From: Devosia sp. 2618
Lineage (GTDB): Bacteria; Pseudomonadota; Alphaproteobacteria; Rhizobiales; Devosiaceae
DNA: 64,000 nucleotides
Direction of reading: 5' to 3'
NCBI RefSeq assembly: GCF_040546815.1
Contig: NZ_JBEPOO010000001.1
Coordinates: forward strand, 2,356,001 to 2,420,000
A model generated the notes under the pieces. It searched no databases and was not told the DNA's origin. It saw nothing but the letters and a program-made list of their open reading frames with translations. The position numbers were made by a program, and so were the translations under genes. Shown in pieces: positions 33,625 through 42,527 of this stretch (positions are counted from its first letter, which is position 1; every line of letters begins with the position of its first letter).

Positions 33625-34761
33625 ATGCGCCTGAGCGCTATTGCCACCGTCCTGCTGCTTTCGACCAGTGGGGCCGCCTTTGCCCAAAATCTGGACGCTC
33701 TGACGCAAGCCCTCGACCATTTGCCCGAGTTCATCCTCACCAATCCGGACGACCCGATCCAGGCCAGGTTCGTCGACGTTTCGGCGCTGTTTGCTTTGCC
33801 GGGTCTCGCCGGAGAGGAAGCAAAACGCGAGAACCTGCTTCGACTGCAGGTGGGGAGCGGGCTCTATCCTGTCGACGCCCTTTTCAGAAACGAGCTCGCC
33901 GACTGGCAGGAGCGAGCTGGCATCTCGCTAAGCGAGGTTCAGTACTTCGTTGGTTTGGCCAGCCCACCAAACGTCATCGCGCTTTGGGGCATGGAAACTG
34001 ACGCAGATGCGGCCACCTTTTTCGATACGCTCAAGCAGCATGACTTCGTCCCCTTCGGCGGCGACGACGGCGTGCTCGGCAATGGCGAGCCCATGAAAAT
34101 CGACTTCGACAAGCGTGACCCGGCCAATCCGTGGCGCAGCAGCATGGGCGCCGCGACCTTTGTGGCAACCAAGGGCAATGCGATCGTGCAGGCCTCATCG
34201 CCAGCGGCGGTACCAGTGCTACTCAACGACGGCCCCTCGGTCGCTGACAATCCAATTGTCGCCACGGCGCTCAAGGGCCTCGATCAATCGGTCGGCGATG
34301 GCTGGATTGTTCAGGCAATGCTGATCTCGCCGGCTTTTGGCATGGGTGGCTTTGATCTGGCGGACCTCGTCAGCCTTCAGCCGGGCAATCTCGATGAGCT
34401 TCGCAGCAAGCTCGAATCCCAGATCGCCGGCCTGTCCGAAGGCATCCCGCCCTATTTCGGCGGCATCATCGCTGATGTGCAGCTGGAAAATCCGGCCGTT
34501 GCGATTGCACTGACCTACGCCGACTGCGACACGGCCGAGGCTGCAGCCCGGCAGATCGGGGGACGCTGGAAAGCCAGCATGCCTGAAACAGCGCAAGGCA
34601 CCATCACTACAACCCATGGCGAAGGCGTCGACGGCTTATGCGCCGCCCTGTTCACCGTCGTTGGCGACACCGAAGACCCCACCACAAACCCGATTTTTGG
34701 CCGGTTCTTCGAGCAGTATATGCGCCGCGATTTCACCGTTCTGCAGGTCGGCAATGCCTAG
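33625..34761 (+). CDS. Secreted protein of unknown function, 378 residues
   Basis: The product starts with a clear signal peptide, MRLSAIATVLLLSTSGAAFA, cleaved before QN. The mature protein has no family I can name. It has few Cys: one in TYADCDTAE and one in GLCAALF, which could form a disulfide. No membrane anchor is visible. GAGGAGAAG precedes the ATG at 33625; the frame continues upstream to 33448 but that part lacks coding character. It is convergent with the AraC gene, 9 bp away, and divergent from the 103-residue gene. Confidence 0.8.
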   Translation: MRLSAIATVLLLSTSGAAFAQNLDALTQALDHLPEFILTNPDDPIQARFVDVSALFALPGLAGEEAKRENLLRLQVGSGLYPVDALFRNELADWQERAGISLSEVQYFVGLASPPNVIALWGMETDADAATFFDTLKQHDFVPFGGDDGVLGNGEPMKIDFDKRDPANPWRSSMGAATFVATKGNAIVQASSPAAVPVLLNDGPSVADNPIVATALKGLDQSVGDGWIVQAMLISPAFGMGGFDLADLVSLQPGNLDELRSKLESQIAGLSEGIPPYFGGIIADVQLENPAVAIALTYADCDTAEAAARQIGGRWKASMPETAQGTITTTHGEGVDGLCAALFTVVGDTEDPTTNPIFGRFFEQYMRRDFTVLQVGNA

Positions 34762-34770
34762 TAACAGCTT

Positions 34771-35808
34771 CTAGCTCGCCATCAATTGCGGCTGTCGGCG
34801 CGCTTCCAGCGGCGACAGCCCAAAACGGCGTTTGAAGCAGGTGGCGAAATACTGGCTGGACGAGAATCCGCAGTCATACGCCACCGAGGTGACCGGCAGC
34901 GCGGGCTTGGTCATCAGCAACTTATGAGCCGCATCGAGCCTCAGCATCTGGAGGTAGCGCACCGGCGTCGTGTTTGTCAGCGCAAGGCAATGCTGGGTGA
35001 ATTGAGTGCGCGACAGATTGCACTCAGCCGCCATATTATCCAGCGTCCAGTCTTCATCCAGCGCATGGGTGAGGCGTTCGAGGAAGATACGCACGGTGCG
35101 CTTGGATTGCGCCAGCGCCTGATCGAGCGACGGCCCCTGCGCCTCGATCTGCTGCATGAAATGCATCAGCATCATCGAAATGGTCAACCGCAGCCGGATT
35201 TCGCCGCCCTCGATATCATTGGTCGCAACCACATCGGCTATCTGCTGGAAGTCGTGCGCAACATCGCGCGACGCCTGATAGTAGGGCTGCTCGTTTTTGG
35301 AGAGGAACTCCGTCAGACGTTGCTGATCGCGCTCGGGCCAGGCCAGCCAGTCGGGCCACTGCCACTGCTCGTGTGGCCGCCGCGTGCCCATGTCGAACAG
35401 CACCCAGACAACCTGACTAGCGACCACATTGGGATCGCCGAAGGCGTGCAACTGCCATGGCCGAACGACAAACATCTGACCTTCGCGCAGCTCGTATTTC
35501 TGGCCATCAAGCGTCAGCGTCAGGCTGCCGCGTGCCACATAGGCGATCTTGACGCCTTCATTGCAGTGAACCTTGAGACCCCAATCCTGCGGATAGGTCG
35601 CGTCCCAGCCGCCGACCGAGCAGACCTGCGGCAGCGCATTGCCTAAGTCGCGCCCCGGATAGCCCCGCCTTGTCCAGGCGCTCAGGGTCACCTTGCCGGC
35701 GATGGATGCGTCGAGCAAATCCTTGCAATTGCCCGCATAGAGCAATGCACCCGGCTCGCGGAACACGGCGGGGCGATTGGCGCCCAAGGCGGGGTGCAGA
35801 CTGTCCAC
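34771..35808 (-). CDS. AraC family transcriptional regulator
   Basis: The protein has 345 residues. The N-terminal part looks like a cupin-type effector domain (GVKIAYVARGSLTLTLDGQK). The C-terminal 100 residues carry two helix-turn-helix units: NMAAECNLSRTQFTQHCLAL and SVAYDCGFSSSQYFATCFKR. A GTG start at 35808 has GAGGAG six bases upstream. It is divergent, across 328 bp, from a sugar epimerase/importer operon, which it most likely activates in response to that sugar. Confidence 0.9.
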   Translation of the reverse strand: MDSLHPALGANRPAVFREPGALLYAGNCKDLLDASIAGKVTLSAWTRRGYPGRDLGNALPQVCSVGGWDATYPQDWGLKVHCNEGVKIAYVARGSLTLTLDGQKYELREGQMFVVRPWQLHAFGDPNVVASQVVWVLFDMGTRRPHEQWQWPDWLAWPERDQQRLTEFLSKNEQPYYQASRDVAHDFQQIADVVATNDIEGGEIRLRLTISMMLMHFMQQIEAQGPSLDQALAQSKRTVRIFLERLTHALDEDWTLDNMAAECNLSRTQFTQHCLALTNTTPVRYLQMLRLDAAHKLLMTKPALPVTSVAYDCGFSSSQYFATCFKRRFGLSPLEARRQPQLMAS

Positions 35809-36136
35809 GGCTCGCTCCTCAAATGTTCAAAATTTACCGGTGCGGTATTTCGAACGCGTGCCGGTCGAATCTCGGGGATAGTTCTGGACGACTTCAGCAC
35901 GGCCAATCCTAGGGAGGGGCGACGAACAAAGTCAAGGTTTGTAGGCGACAGGCGATGAGTGACGGGCTTTACAATCCGGCCACAGTATCAAATGCGTCAA
36001 CAATGCTGACGTTCGAAAACGCTCACTCGACGATTTTCGCCTGACGAAGAAAGAACAAGAACCGCTTTGCGCGGCAAGAGGCATCTCAGCATACTGGGGG
36101 CCTAACAAAGGGTCCAAAAGGGCGAGTGGGGGGATC
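35809..36136. other. 328-bp gap between the AraC gene and the sugar operon
   Basis: No ORF with coding character was seen. The AraC-proximal part is fairly AT-rich (TGTTCAAAATTTACCGG). The region should hold both divergent promoters and the AraC sites, but I could not identify convincing direct repeats. GTGGGGGGATC before 36137 is the ribosome site of the epimerase gene. Confidence 0.5.
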
Positions 36137-36988
36137 ATGCAGGTCGGCATTAATTTGCTATGCCTTAGCGGCTTCATCGAGGAACAGCATCTGGGTCAGC
36201 TGCGGCAGCTCAAGGACCTCGGCTATGATGGCGTCGAAGTGCCCGTCCTGCGCGGCGCGCCCGAGCATTATGCATGGCTGGGCGGCCAGCTCGATGCCAT
36301 CGGACTCCGCCGCACCACGACCTCGGTGATCCCATCCGCCGACGCTAATCCTGTCAGTTCGGACCCCACCATTCGCCACGCTGGCCAGCAGCATCTCGAC
36401 TGGGCGCTCGACTGCGCGATAGCCCTCGGCGCCGAGAGCATTGGCGGACCGTTCCATGCGCCCATCGGCCAGTTTACCGGTGCCGGGCCGACCGAAGACG
36501 AGTTGAAATATGGAGCGGAAACGCACCATGCGATGGCCGATCGGGCCAGTGCGAACGGGATCTATCTCAGCCTCGAACACCTCAATCGCTTCGAGACCTA
36601 CTTCCTCAACACGATGGAACAGGCACGGGCATATGTGGACCGGGTGGACCATCCCGCCTTTCGGATTATGTACGACACGTTCCACGCCAATATCGAAGAA
36701 AAGAGCCAGCCTCGCGCCATTAGAACCCTCGGCGACGGAATGGGCGTCCTGCACATTTCCGAAAATGATCGCGGCATTCCGGGGCGCGGCCACATCAATT
36801 TCGCCGAGGTGTTTTCGGCTGTTCGGGCCACTGGCTACGACGGTTGGGTCACTCTAGAAGCGTTCGGCGCAGGCCTGCCCGAACTGGCCGCCGCCACCCG
36901 CGTCTGGCGACCGCTCTTCCCCGATTTTGATACCCTCTTTTCAGAGTCCATAACCTTCATCCGCAACGGCTGGGCGGAGGCGGCGTGA
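36137..36988 (+). CDS. Sugar 3-epimerase/isomerase, TIM barrel (tagatose-epimerase-like)
   Basis: The protein has 283 residues. It resembles the D-tagatose/D-psicose 3-epimerase group: YLSLEHLNRFETYFLNT (first Glu ligand), MYDTFHANIEE (Asp), VLHISENDRGIPGRGHI (His and substrate Arg region) and WVTLEAFG (second Glu). These four ligands would hold a divalent metal for ketose or sugar-acid epimerisation. It is the first gene of the operon and its stop overlaps the ATPase start (TGATG), which fits catabolism of the imported sugar. Confidence 0.87.
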   Translation: MQVGINLLCLSGFIEEQHLGQLRQLKDLGYDGVEVPVLRGAPEHYAWLGGQLDAIGLRRTTTSVIPSADANPVSSDPTIRHAGQQHLDWALDCAIALGAESIGGPFHAPIGQFTGAGPTEDELKYGAETHHAMADRASANGIYLSLEHLNRFETYFLNTMEQARAYVDRVDHPAFRIMYDTFHANIEEKSQPRAIRTLGDGMGVLHISENDRGIPGRGHINFAEVFSAVRATGYDGWVTLEAFGAGLPELAAATRVWRPLFPDFDTLFSESITFIRNGWAEAA

Positions 36989-38499
36989 TGAGCAAGTCCC
37001 CTGTCATCGCGATGGCCAATATCTCGAAAAGCTTCCCGGGGGTGCGGGCGCTCAATGACGTGAGCTTTGCCTGCTATCCCGGCGAAGTGCATGCGCTGGT
37101 GGGCGAAAACGGCGCCGGCAAGTCGACGCTGATCAAGATCTTGTCCGGCGTTTACACACCCGACGCGGGCAGCGTGCTGGTCAATGACCGTCAGATTGCC
37201 TTCAAGCACCCGGTGGATTCACTGCGCGCCGGGATTTCGGTGATCTATCAGGAATTCTCTCTGCTGCCCGAGCGCACCGTGGCGCAGAACATCTTTCTCG
37301 GTCGCGAGCTGACCAAGGGCGGTGTGCTCGATATGGCAGCGATGCGCGCCGAAACGCGACGGGTGCTCGACCTGTTTGCCGCTGGTGCCCGCGTGTCGCC
37401 CGATACCTTTGTCAGCGACCTGCCGGTGGCCACCCAGCAGATGGTGGAAATCGCCAAGGCCATATCGCTCGACGCCCGTGTCGTCGTGATGGATGAGCCC
37501 ACCGCTGCGCTCAACGAGGCTGAGTGCGAAGTGCTGTTCCAGACCATCGACCAGTTGCGCGAGCGCGGCACGGCGGTGATCTACATCACCCACCGCATGC
37601 GCGAAGTGACGCGCCTGGCCGACCGGGTGACGGTGCTCAAGGACGGCGAAGTGGCCGCGAGTTTTGACACGCCCCCTGCCCCCGAAACCATCGTGCATGC
37701 CATGGTCGGCCGCGACATAGGAGATTTCTATGCGCCGCCCGCCGCGCCAACTGAAATTGGCGACGTCGTGCTGTCCATCGACAATGCGACCAACGCCGTG
37801 CTGCGCAATATCAGCCTGCAATTGCGCGCCGGTGAGATCGTCGGCTTTGCCGGCATCCAGGGTGCCGGTCGCGTAGCGCTCGCCATGGCGATCTTTGGGC
37901 AGATGCCGTTCACCACTGGCACGGTGACGCTCAATGGCGCCAATGCCGCTTTCGCCAATCCGCGCGATGCCATCCGGGCCGGGATTGGCCTGTTGCCCGG
38001 CGACCGCAAGGCCGAAGGGCTGGTGCTGATGCAGTCGGTGCGCGACAACGGCATGCTTACCGCCCGCGCCTTCGGCAATCTGTTAGGGACGCACAAATCC
38101 AATAGCCATGCGAGCCTCACCAGCATGGACGGACTACTCGACGGCATGGAGGTCAAAGCGGCCTCCTATGAGCAAGACATCAAGCTTCTTTCCGGTGGTA
38201 ATCAACAGAAGGCCATCGTCGCCCGCTGGCTGGCGCTCAAGCCGAAACTCCTGATCTTCATCGAGCCGACACGCGGCATCGACGTCAACGCCAAGGCTGG
38301 CATCTACCACCTGATGCGCGATCTGGCCCGACAGGGCACGGCGATCATGATGATTTCATCGGACCTGCCTGAAGTGATCGGCGCCGCTGACCGCATTCTG
38401 GTGATGCGGGCCGGGACCATTGTTGGCGAATTCTCGCATAACCCCGCCGAGACCGACATAATGCTCGCCGCAACCGGCGAGAGCGAGGTGGCCGCATGA
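36988..38499 (+). CDS. Sugar ABC transporter ATP-binding protein (RbsA-like)
   Basis: The protein has 503 residues and two ABC domains. Walker A of domain 1 is GENGAGKST at 39-47 with Walker B VVVMDEPTAAL. Domain 2 has a degenerate P-loop (GIQGAGRVA) and signature LSGGNQQKAI. Its Walker B reads LLIFIEPTRGID, with Ile where Asp is expected. The second site is probably non-catalytic. The start is the ATG at 36988, overlapping the epimerase stop by one base. Two permeases and a binding protein follow. Confidence 0.92.
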   Translation: MSKSPVIAMANISKSFPGVRALNDVSFACYPGEVHALVGENGAGKSTLIKILSGVYTPDAGSVLVNDRQIAFKHPVDSLRAGISVIYQEFSLLPERTVAQNIFLGRELTKGGVLDMAAMRAETRRVLDLFAAGARVSPDTFVSDLPVATQQMVEIAKAISLDARVVVMDEPTAALNEAECEVLFQTIDQLRERGTAVIYITHRMREVTRLADRVTVLKDGEVAASFDTPPAPETIVHAMVGRDIGDFYAPPAAPTEIGDVVLSIDNATNAVLRNISLQLRAGEIVGFAGIQGAGRVALAMAIFGQMPFTTGTVTLNGANAAFANPRDAIRAGIGLLPGDRKAEGLVLMQSVRDNGMLTARAFGNLLGTHKSNSHASLTSMDGLLDGMEVKAASYEQDIKLLSGGNQQKAIVARWLALKPKLLIFIEPTRGIDVNAKAGIYHLMRDLARQGTAIMMISSDLPEVIGAADRILVMRAGTIVGEFSHNPAETDIMLAATGESEVAA

Positions 38500-39482
38500 G
38501 CGATATTTCGGCCCATCGCCCGCCCCGCTTCACCTTCCGCTTCGAGCGCTGGGCCCCGGCCCTGCTCTTGCTTATTGCGCTGCTCGTCTATGTCGGCATC
38601 GCCGTCGGCACCGGCCAGACGCAATATTTGACCTTCGACAACCTGATCTCAATCCTCGGCCGCTCCATCGCGCTCGGCATCACCGCCGTCGGGCAGACTT
38701 TTGCCATTCTGGTGGCATCGATCGACCTCTCCGTGGCGAGCCTAATCTCCGCGACGGCCGTCGTCACCTCTGTGGTGATGGATGGCAATCCCGCCATGAT
38801 CGCACCGGCCATAGCCGCCGCTCTGGCGCTAGGCTTATTGGTCGGCTTCATCAATGGCGTGCTGATCGCGCGCTTTGAAATCAACCCACTGATCGCGACG
38901 CTCGGCATGAGCCTGATCATTCAGGGGTGCCTGTCGGCCTTCTTCTCGAACTTTGCCGGATCGGTGCCAAGCGAGTTCCAGATCTTCGCCTATGGCACGC
39001 TGGGCAATATTCCATTCAGCCTGCTGTTCCTGTTGGCACTGGCCGTGGCCGCCTGGTTCGTGCTGCGCTTCACACGCTTCGGCTCCGACATCTATTCGGT
39101 GGGCGGCAATATCGATGCGGCGCGGGTCGCCGGTATCAAGACCAACCGCGTCATCATCGGCGCCCATGTGGTGTGCAGTCTCTGCGCCGCCATTGCCGGA
39201 CTCTATCTCGCCAGCCGTCTGCGCTCGGGCGCGCCTTGGATTGGCAGCGACGGTGTCTATGATCTGGAATCTATTGCTGTTGTCGTCATCGGCGGCACCA
39301 TTCTGGCCGGTGGCCGTGGCGGCATCTGGGGCACGATGGCGGGCGTGATGATCTTTTCGCTGATCGACTCCATCTTCAACCTGGCCGGGGTCGATGCCTT
39401 CGCCAAACAGGTGCTGCGCGGCGTCATCATCGTGGCAGCCGTCGCCTTCTACACCGTCCGTTCCAAGAGGCTGGCGGCATGA
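38496..39482 (+). CDS. Sugar ABC transporter permease 1 (RbsC-like)
   Basis: This inner-membrane permease has 328 residues and eight to ten helices. Family motifs are VASIDLSVASLISA in the third helix region and IAVVVIGGTILAGGRGGIWG before the last helices. Its start overlaps the ATPase stop by four bases and its stop overlaps the next permease by four bases. With the following gene it probably makes a heterodimeric channel. Confidence 0.92.
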   Translation: MSDISAHRPPRFTFRFERWAPALLLLIALLVYVGIAVGTGQTQYLTFDNLISILGRSIALGITAVGQTFAILVASIDLSVASLISATAVVTSVVMDGNPAMIAPAIAAALALGLLVGFINGVLIARFEINPLIATLGMSLIIQGCLSAFFSNFAGSVPSEFQIFAYGTLGNIPFSLLFLLALAVAAWFVLRFTRFGSDIYSVGGNIDAARVAGIKTNRVIIGAHVVCSLCAAIAGLYLASRLRSGAPWIGSDGVYDLESIAVVVIGGTILAGGRGGIWGTMAGVMIFSLIDSIFNLAGVDAFAKQVLRGVIIVAAVAFYTVRSKRLAA

Positions 39483-40456
39483 CCGACAACGCTATCGTCA
39501 CCCGCAAGCGCCAGCTGCCGCAGATCAATCCGGTCTATTTCATTCTGGCCGCGCTGATAGTTGCGATCATCCTGCAGAACCCGGCTTTCGTGGAGCCGAC
39601 CGGTTACATGAATTTCCTCAAGCGCGCCGCACCATTGGCGATCCTTGCGGCCGGACAGGTCTATGTCATCGTCTCGGGCGGGTTCGATCTGTCAGTCGGC
39701 TCGCTGATCACGCTGGTGGTCGTCGGCTCGTCGATGCTGCTCAACAACGACCCCAATTCGACCTGGTGGGTAATCGCCGTCATGTTCGGCATCGGCGTGG
39801 GCGTCGGGCTGATCAATGGGCTGGTGGTCTGTTACCTCAAAGTGCCGTCGCTGATCGCCACTTTGGGCATGATGATCACGCTCAATGGCCTCGCCTTCAT
39901 GTGGTCGGGCGGCGCACCGCGCGGGTATCTGACAGACAGCTACCGCTTCTTTGGGCGCTACAACTTCACCGATCTGCCGCTGATCCGCATTCTGCCCGTC
40001 GCCATTATCGTGCTGCTGGTGATCGGTTTTCTGCTGTATTGGCTGATGCATCGCACCAATCTTGGCCGCATGATCCATGCCATCGGCGACAATCCACGCG
40101 CGGCAAACCTTGCCGGTGTGCCGGTCAACCGGGTCCGTATCATCGCCTTTATCGTGTCTTCGCTGAGCGCAGTCGCGACCGGCATCCTGCTGGGCGGCTT
40201 TGCAGGTGTCTCGACCGATGTGGGCTCGGGCTATGAGCTACAGGCAATTACCGCCGCTGTGCTGGGCGGGGCTTTGTTGCTCGGCGGCCGCGGTTCGGTG
40301 CCTGCCACCATTGCTGGAGCGCTGACTCTCTCGGCTATCTTTACGCTGCTCAATTTCTTGGGTCTGCCACAGCCGGTTCGCCAGGTTGTGCAGGGCCTGA
40401 TCCTGATCGCCGCCGTCGCGGTGGCGGTCTATCGCCGCAAACATACGGGGCGCTGA
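39479..40456 (+). CDS. Sugar ABC transporter permease 2 (RbsC-like)
   Basis: The second permease has 325 residues. It carries VSGGFDLSVGSLITLV and LQAITAAVLGGALLLGGRGS, the same landmarks as permease 1. Two different permeases in one operon suggest a heterodimer, as in several CUT2 importers of aldoses and polyols. A 75-bp spacer with a hairpin separates it from the binding-protein gene. Confidence 0.92.
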   Translation: MTDNAIVTRKRQLPQINPVYFILAALIVAIILQNPAFVEPTGYMNFLKRAAPLAILAAGQVYVIVSGGFDLSVGSLITLVVVGSSMLLNNDPNSTWWVIAVMFGIGVGVGLINGLVVCYLKVPSLIATLGMMITLNGLAFMWSGGAPRGYLTDSYRFFGRYNFTDLPLIRILPVAIIVLLVIGFLLYWLMHRTNLGRMIHAIGDNPRAANLAGVPVNRVRIIAFIVSSLSAVATGILLGGFAGVSTDVGSGYELQAITAAVLGGALLLGGRGSVPATIAGALTLSAIFTLLNFLGLPQPVRQVVQGLILIAAVAVAVYRRKHTGR

Positions 40457-40470
40457 AGCCTCAAAACCAA

Positions 40471-40501
40471 TTCTCACGGATCGGAAGACCGAGCGTGTGA
40501 A
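40471..40501 (+). other. Intercistronic hairpin before the sugar-binding protein gene
   Basis: TTCTCACGGATCGG AAGA CCGAGCGTGTGAA forms an imperfect stem of about 13 pairs with an AAGA loop. It lies 31 bp before the start codon of the binding protein. It could separate the highly expressed binding-protein message from the permease message by blocking exonucleases. Confidence 0.5.
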
Positions 40502-40531
40502 CCGACGCAGAAACACCAAGGGAGGACGACT

Positions 40532-41659
40532 ATGAAGAACATTTTGGCCATGGCGGTCGTCGCCGGGCTCGCACTCACCGGGGGCACTTTCGCTCAGGCC
40601 CCAAACTTTGACGATCCGGCAGAATTCGCCCGTCAGAAGGAATTCCTCGCGGCAACGCCAATGGGGCCGGAAGGCAAGCCATGGGAGCAGTACCTTGTCG
40701 ACACGATGAAGGACACGACTGGCTTCAAGAAGGACGCGCCCTATACCGTCTGCTTCTCCAATGCCGGCGTGAACAATCCATGGCGTGTCGTGGGCTGGAC
40801 CAACATGCAGGAAGAAGCCAAACTTCATCCTGAAATCAGCCAGATCATCCATGTCGACGCCGAAGGTTCCGACGACAAGCAGATCGCCGACATCGACGAC
40901 CTGCTGGCCGGTGGCAAATGCTCGATCCTGATCGTTTCGCCAAACACCACTGCGGCGCTGACCCCAGCCGTCGAAAAAGCCTGCGCCGTGCTGCCGGTCA
41001 TCGTGTTTGACCGTGGCGTCAACACTGACTGCCCCGTCACCTTCATCCACCCCGTCGGTGGCTATGGCTTTGGTATTCAGGGCGCAGAATTCATCGCCGA
41101 GAACGTCAAGCCCGGTGGCAATGTGCTGATGCTGCGCATCCTGCCCGGCGTCGACGTGCTCGAAACCCGTTATTCGGGCGGCAAGCGCGTGTTGGAAGAA
41201 GCCGGTCTCAACATCGTCGGCGCCGAATTCACCGACGGTGACAACGCCAAGACCAAGTCGATCGTCGAAGACTATCTGCAGCGCGGCAAGATCGACGCCG
41301 TGTGGATGGATGCCGGCGCGACCGCCGTTGCGGCCGTGGAAGCCTTTGAAGACGGCGGCTACGACATGCCGGTCTTTGTTGGCGAAGACCAACAGGATTT
41401 CCTCCAGAAGTGGAAGGAACTCGGCCTGACCGCGATTGCGCCAGCCTATCCATCCTACCAGTGGCGCACCCCGATCATCGCCGCTATCCACACCCTCAAG
41501 GGCGAAGCCGTGCCAAGCCCAGAATGGATCCTGCCGCAGCCAGCCATCACCCAGGCAACGCTCGACAGCTACATCAACACCGCCATGCCCCCACTGCACT
41601 ACGCGCTCTGCGGCTGCGAAGGCATGCCAAACTACCCAGCCGCCTGGGGCGGCAAGTAA
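40532..41659 (+). CDS. Sugar ABC transporter substrate-binding protein
   Basis: This periplasmic protein has 375 residues with a signal peptide ending GGTFA-QA. The mature part has the type-I binding fold: YTVCFSNAGVNNPWRVVGWT for lobe one, SILIVSPNTTAALTPAVEKA and VFDRGVNTDCPVTFIHPVGG in the hinge region, then EDYLQRGKIDAVWMDAGATA. The substrate is a sugar by operon context. AGGGAGGACGACT is a strong ribosome site. It is the last gene and is followed by an intrinsic terminator. Confidence 0.92.
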   Translation: MKNILAMAVVAGLALTGGTFAQAPNFDDPAEFARQKEFLAATPMGPEGKPWEQYLVDTMKDTTGFKKDAPYTVCFSNAGVNNPWRVVGWTNMQEEAKLHPEISQIIHVDAEGSDDKQIADIDDLLAGGKCSILIVSPNTTAALTPAVEKACAVLPVIVFDRGVNTDCPVTFIHPVGGYGFGIQGAEFIAENVKPGGNVLMLRILPGVDVLETRYSGGKRVLEEAGLNIVGAEFTDGDNAKTKSIVEDYLQRGKIDAVWMDAGATAVAAVEAFEDGGYDMPVFVGEDQQDFLQKWKELGLTAIAPAYPSYQWRTPIIAAIHTLKGEAVPSPEWILPQPAITQATLDSYINTAMPPLHYALCGCEGMPNYPAAWGGK

Positions 41660-41688
41660 GCCTCAGCCGACCACCCAACGGTCAAACT

Positions 41689-41716
41689 GGGCGCCCCACC
41701 GGGCGCCCTTTCTTTT
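41689..41716 (+). terminator. Rho-independent terminator of the sugar operon
   Basis: GGGCGCCC CACC GGGCGCCC is followed directly by TTTCTTTT, a textbook intrinsic terminator. It begins 30 bp after the binding-protein stop codon. The T-run touches the stop codon of the convergent GntR gene. Confidence 0.88.
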
Positions 41717-42527
41717 AGGAAGCGCTGCGACGGCGGGGCTTTTCCGCGTCGATCAGGAAGCGGTCTTCCAGTTTGGCCTGCAGGTCCAGCATATGCTGTT
41801 CGGCTTCGGCCATGTGGAGGGAGAGGATGTTCGCCGCAGCGTCGGTGTCCCGAGCACGCATGGCGGCGATGAGGTCGCGTTGGTGCTGGATGCCGGTTTC
41901 GCGGCGGACGGGTTCGGGCTGGACGTAAATGTCCTGCGCGATCGTCAGGTCCTTGAGCAGACGCTGTAGGAAGCGGCAGGTGAAGGCCAGAATGGCGTTG
42001 TCGGAATACTCGGCGACAACGCCGTGAAAATCGAGCTCGGCCATACGCTGGGTCCAGCGCTCCTGCGCGTCGGCGGGCTCATGATCGTAAACCGAAATCA
42101 ACGCTTCGAGGCGCTTGAGCCCGGCCTCGTCGATATGGGGCGTGGCGCTGGCGGCCAGCAGCGGTTCCAGTGATTTGCGCATCTGGTAGATGTTGGCGAT
42201 GGAAATATTCTTGGCGTAGAGGAAGTTGGACAGCAGGCTCATCGCCCGCCCTTCCGACATGCGCTCGATAAAGGCGCCGCCGCCCGGACCGGTGCGGACG
42301 CCGATCAGGCCTTGCACCTCGAGCGATTTCAGCGCCTCGCGCACGGTGCCTTTGCTGGCGGCAAACTGGGCCATCAGGTCGCGTTCCTGCGGCAGGCGAT
42401 CGCCGGGGCCGAGGCCGTGCTCAACGATCATGCGCTTGATGGCATCGACGATCTCATCGGTCCGCTTGCGGCGCGGCACGCCGGCCTTGGCCGGCACGTG
42501 ATCGAACTGGTCGGCATCACTCATCAA
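41715..42527 (-). CDS. GntR family (FadR-type) regulator
   Basis: The protein has 270 residues. The winged helix reads KRTDEIVDAIKRMIVEHGLG and ERDLMAQFAASKGTVREALK at residues 20-75. The rest is an all-helical FCD effector domain with His/Asp residues that commonly hold a metal. It overlaps the peptide-transporter ATPase gene by four bases, so it is the last gene of the importer operon. It is the obvious candidate to bind the paired palindromes at 47740-47786 upstream of that operon. Confidence 0.9.
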   Translation of the reverse strand: MMSDADQFDHVPAKAGVPRRKRTDEIVDAIKRMIVEHGLGPGDRLPQERDLMAQFAASKGTVREALKSLEVQGLIGVRTGPGGGAFIERMSEGRAMSLLSNFLYAKNISIANIYQMRKSLEPLLAASATPHIDEAGLKRLEALISVYDHEPADAQERWTQRMAELDFHGVVAEYSDNAILAFTCRFLQRLLKDLTIAQDIYVQPEPVRRETGIQHQRDLIAAMRARDTDAAANILSLHMAEAEQHMLDLQAKLEDRFLIDAEKPRRRSAS

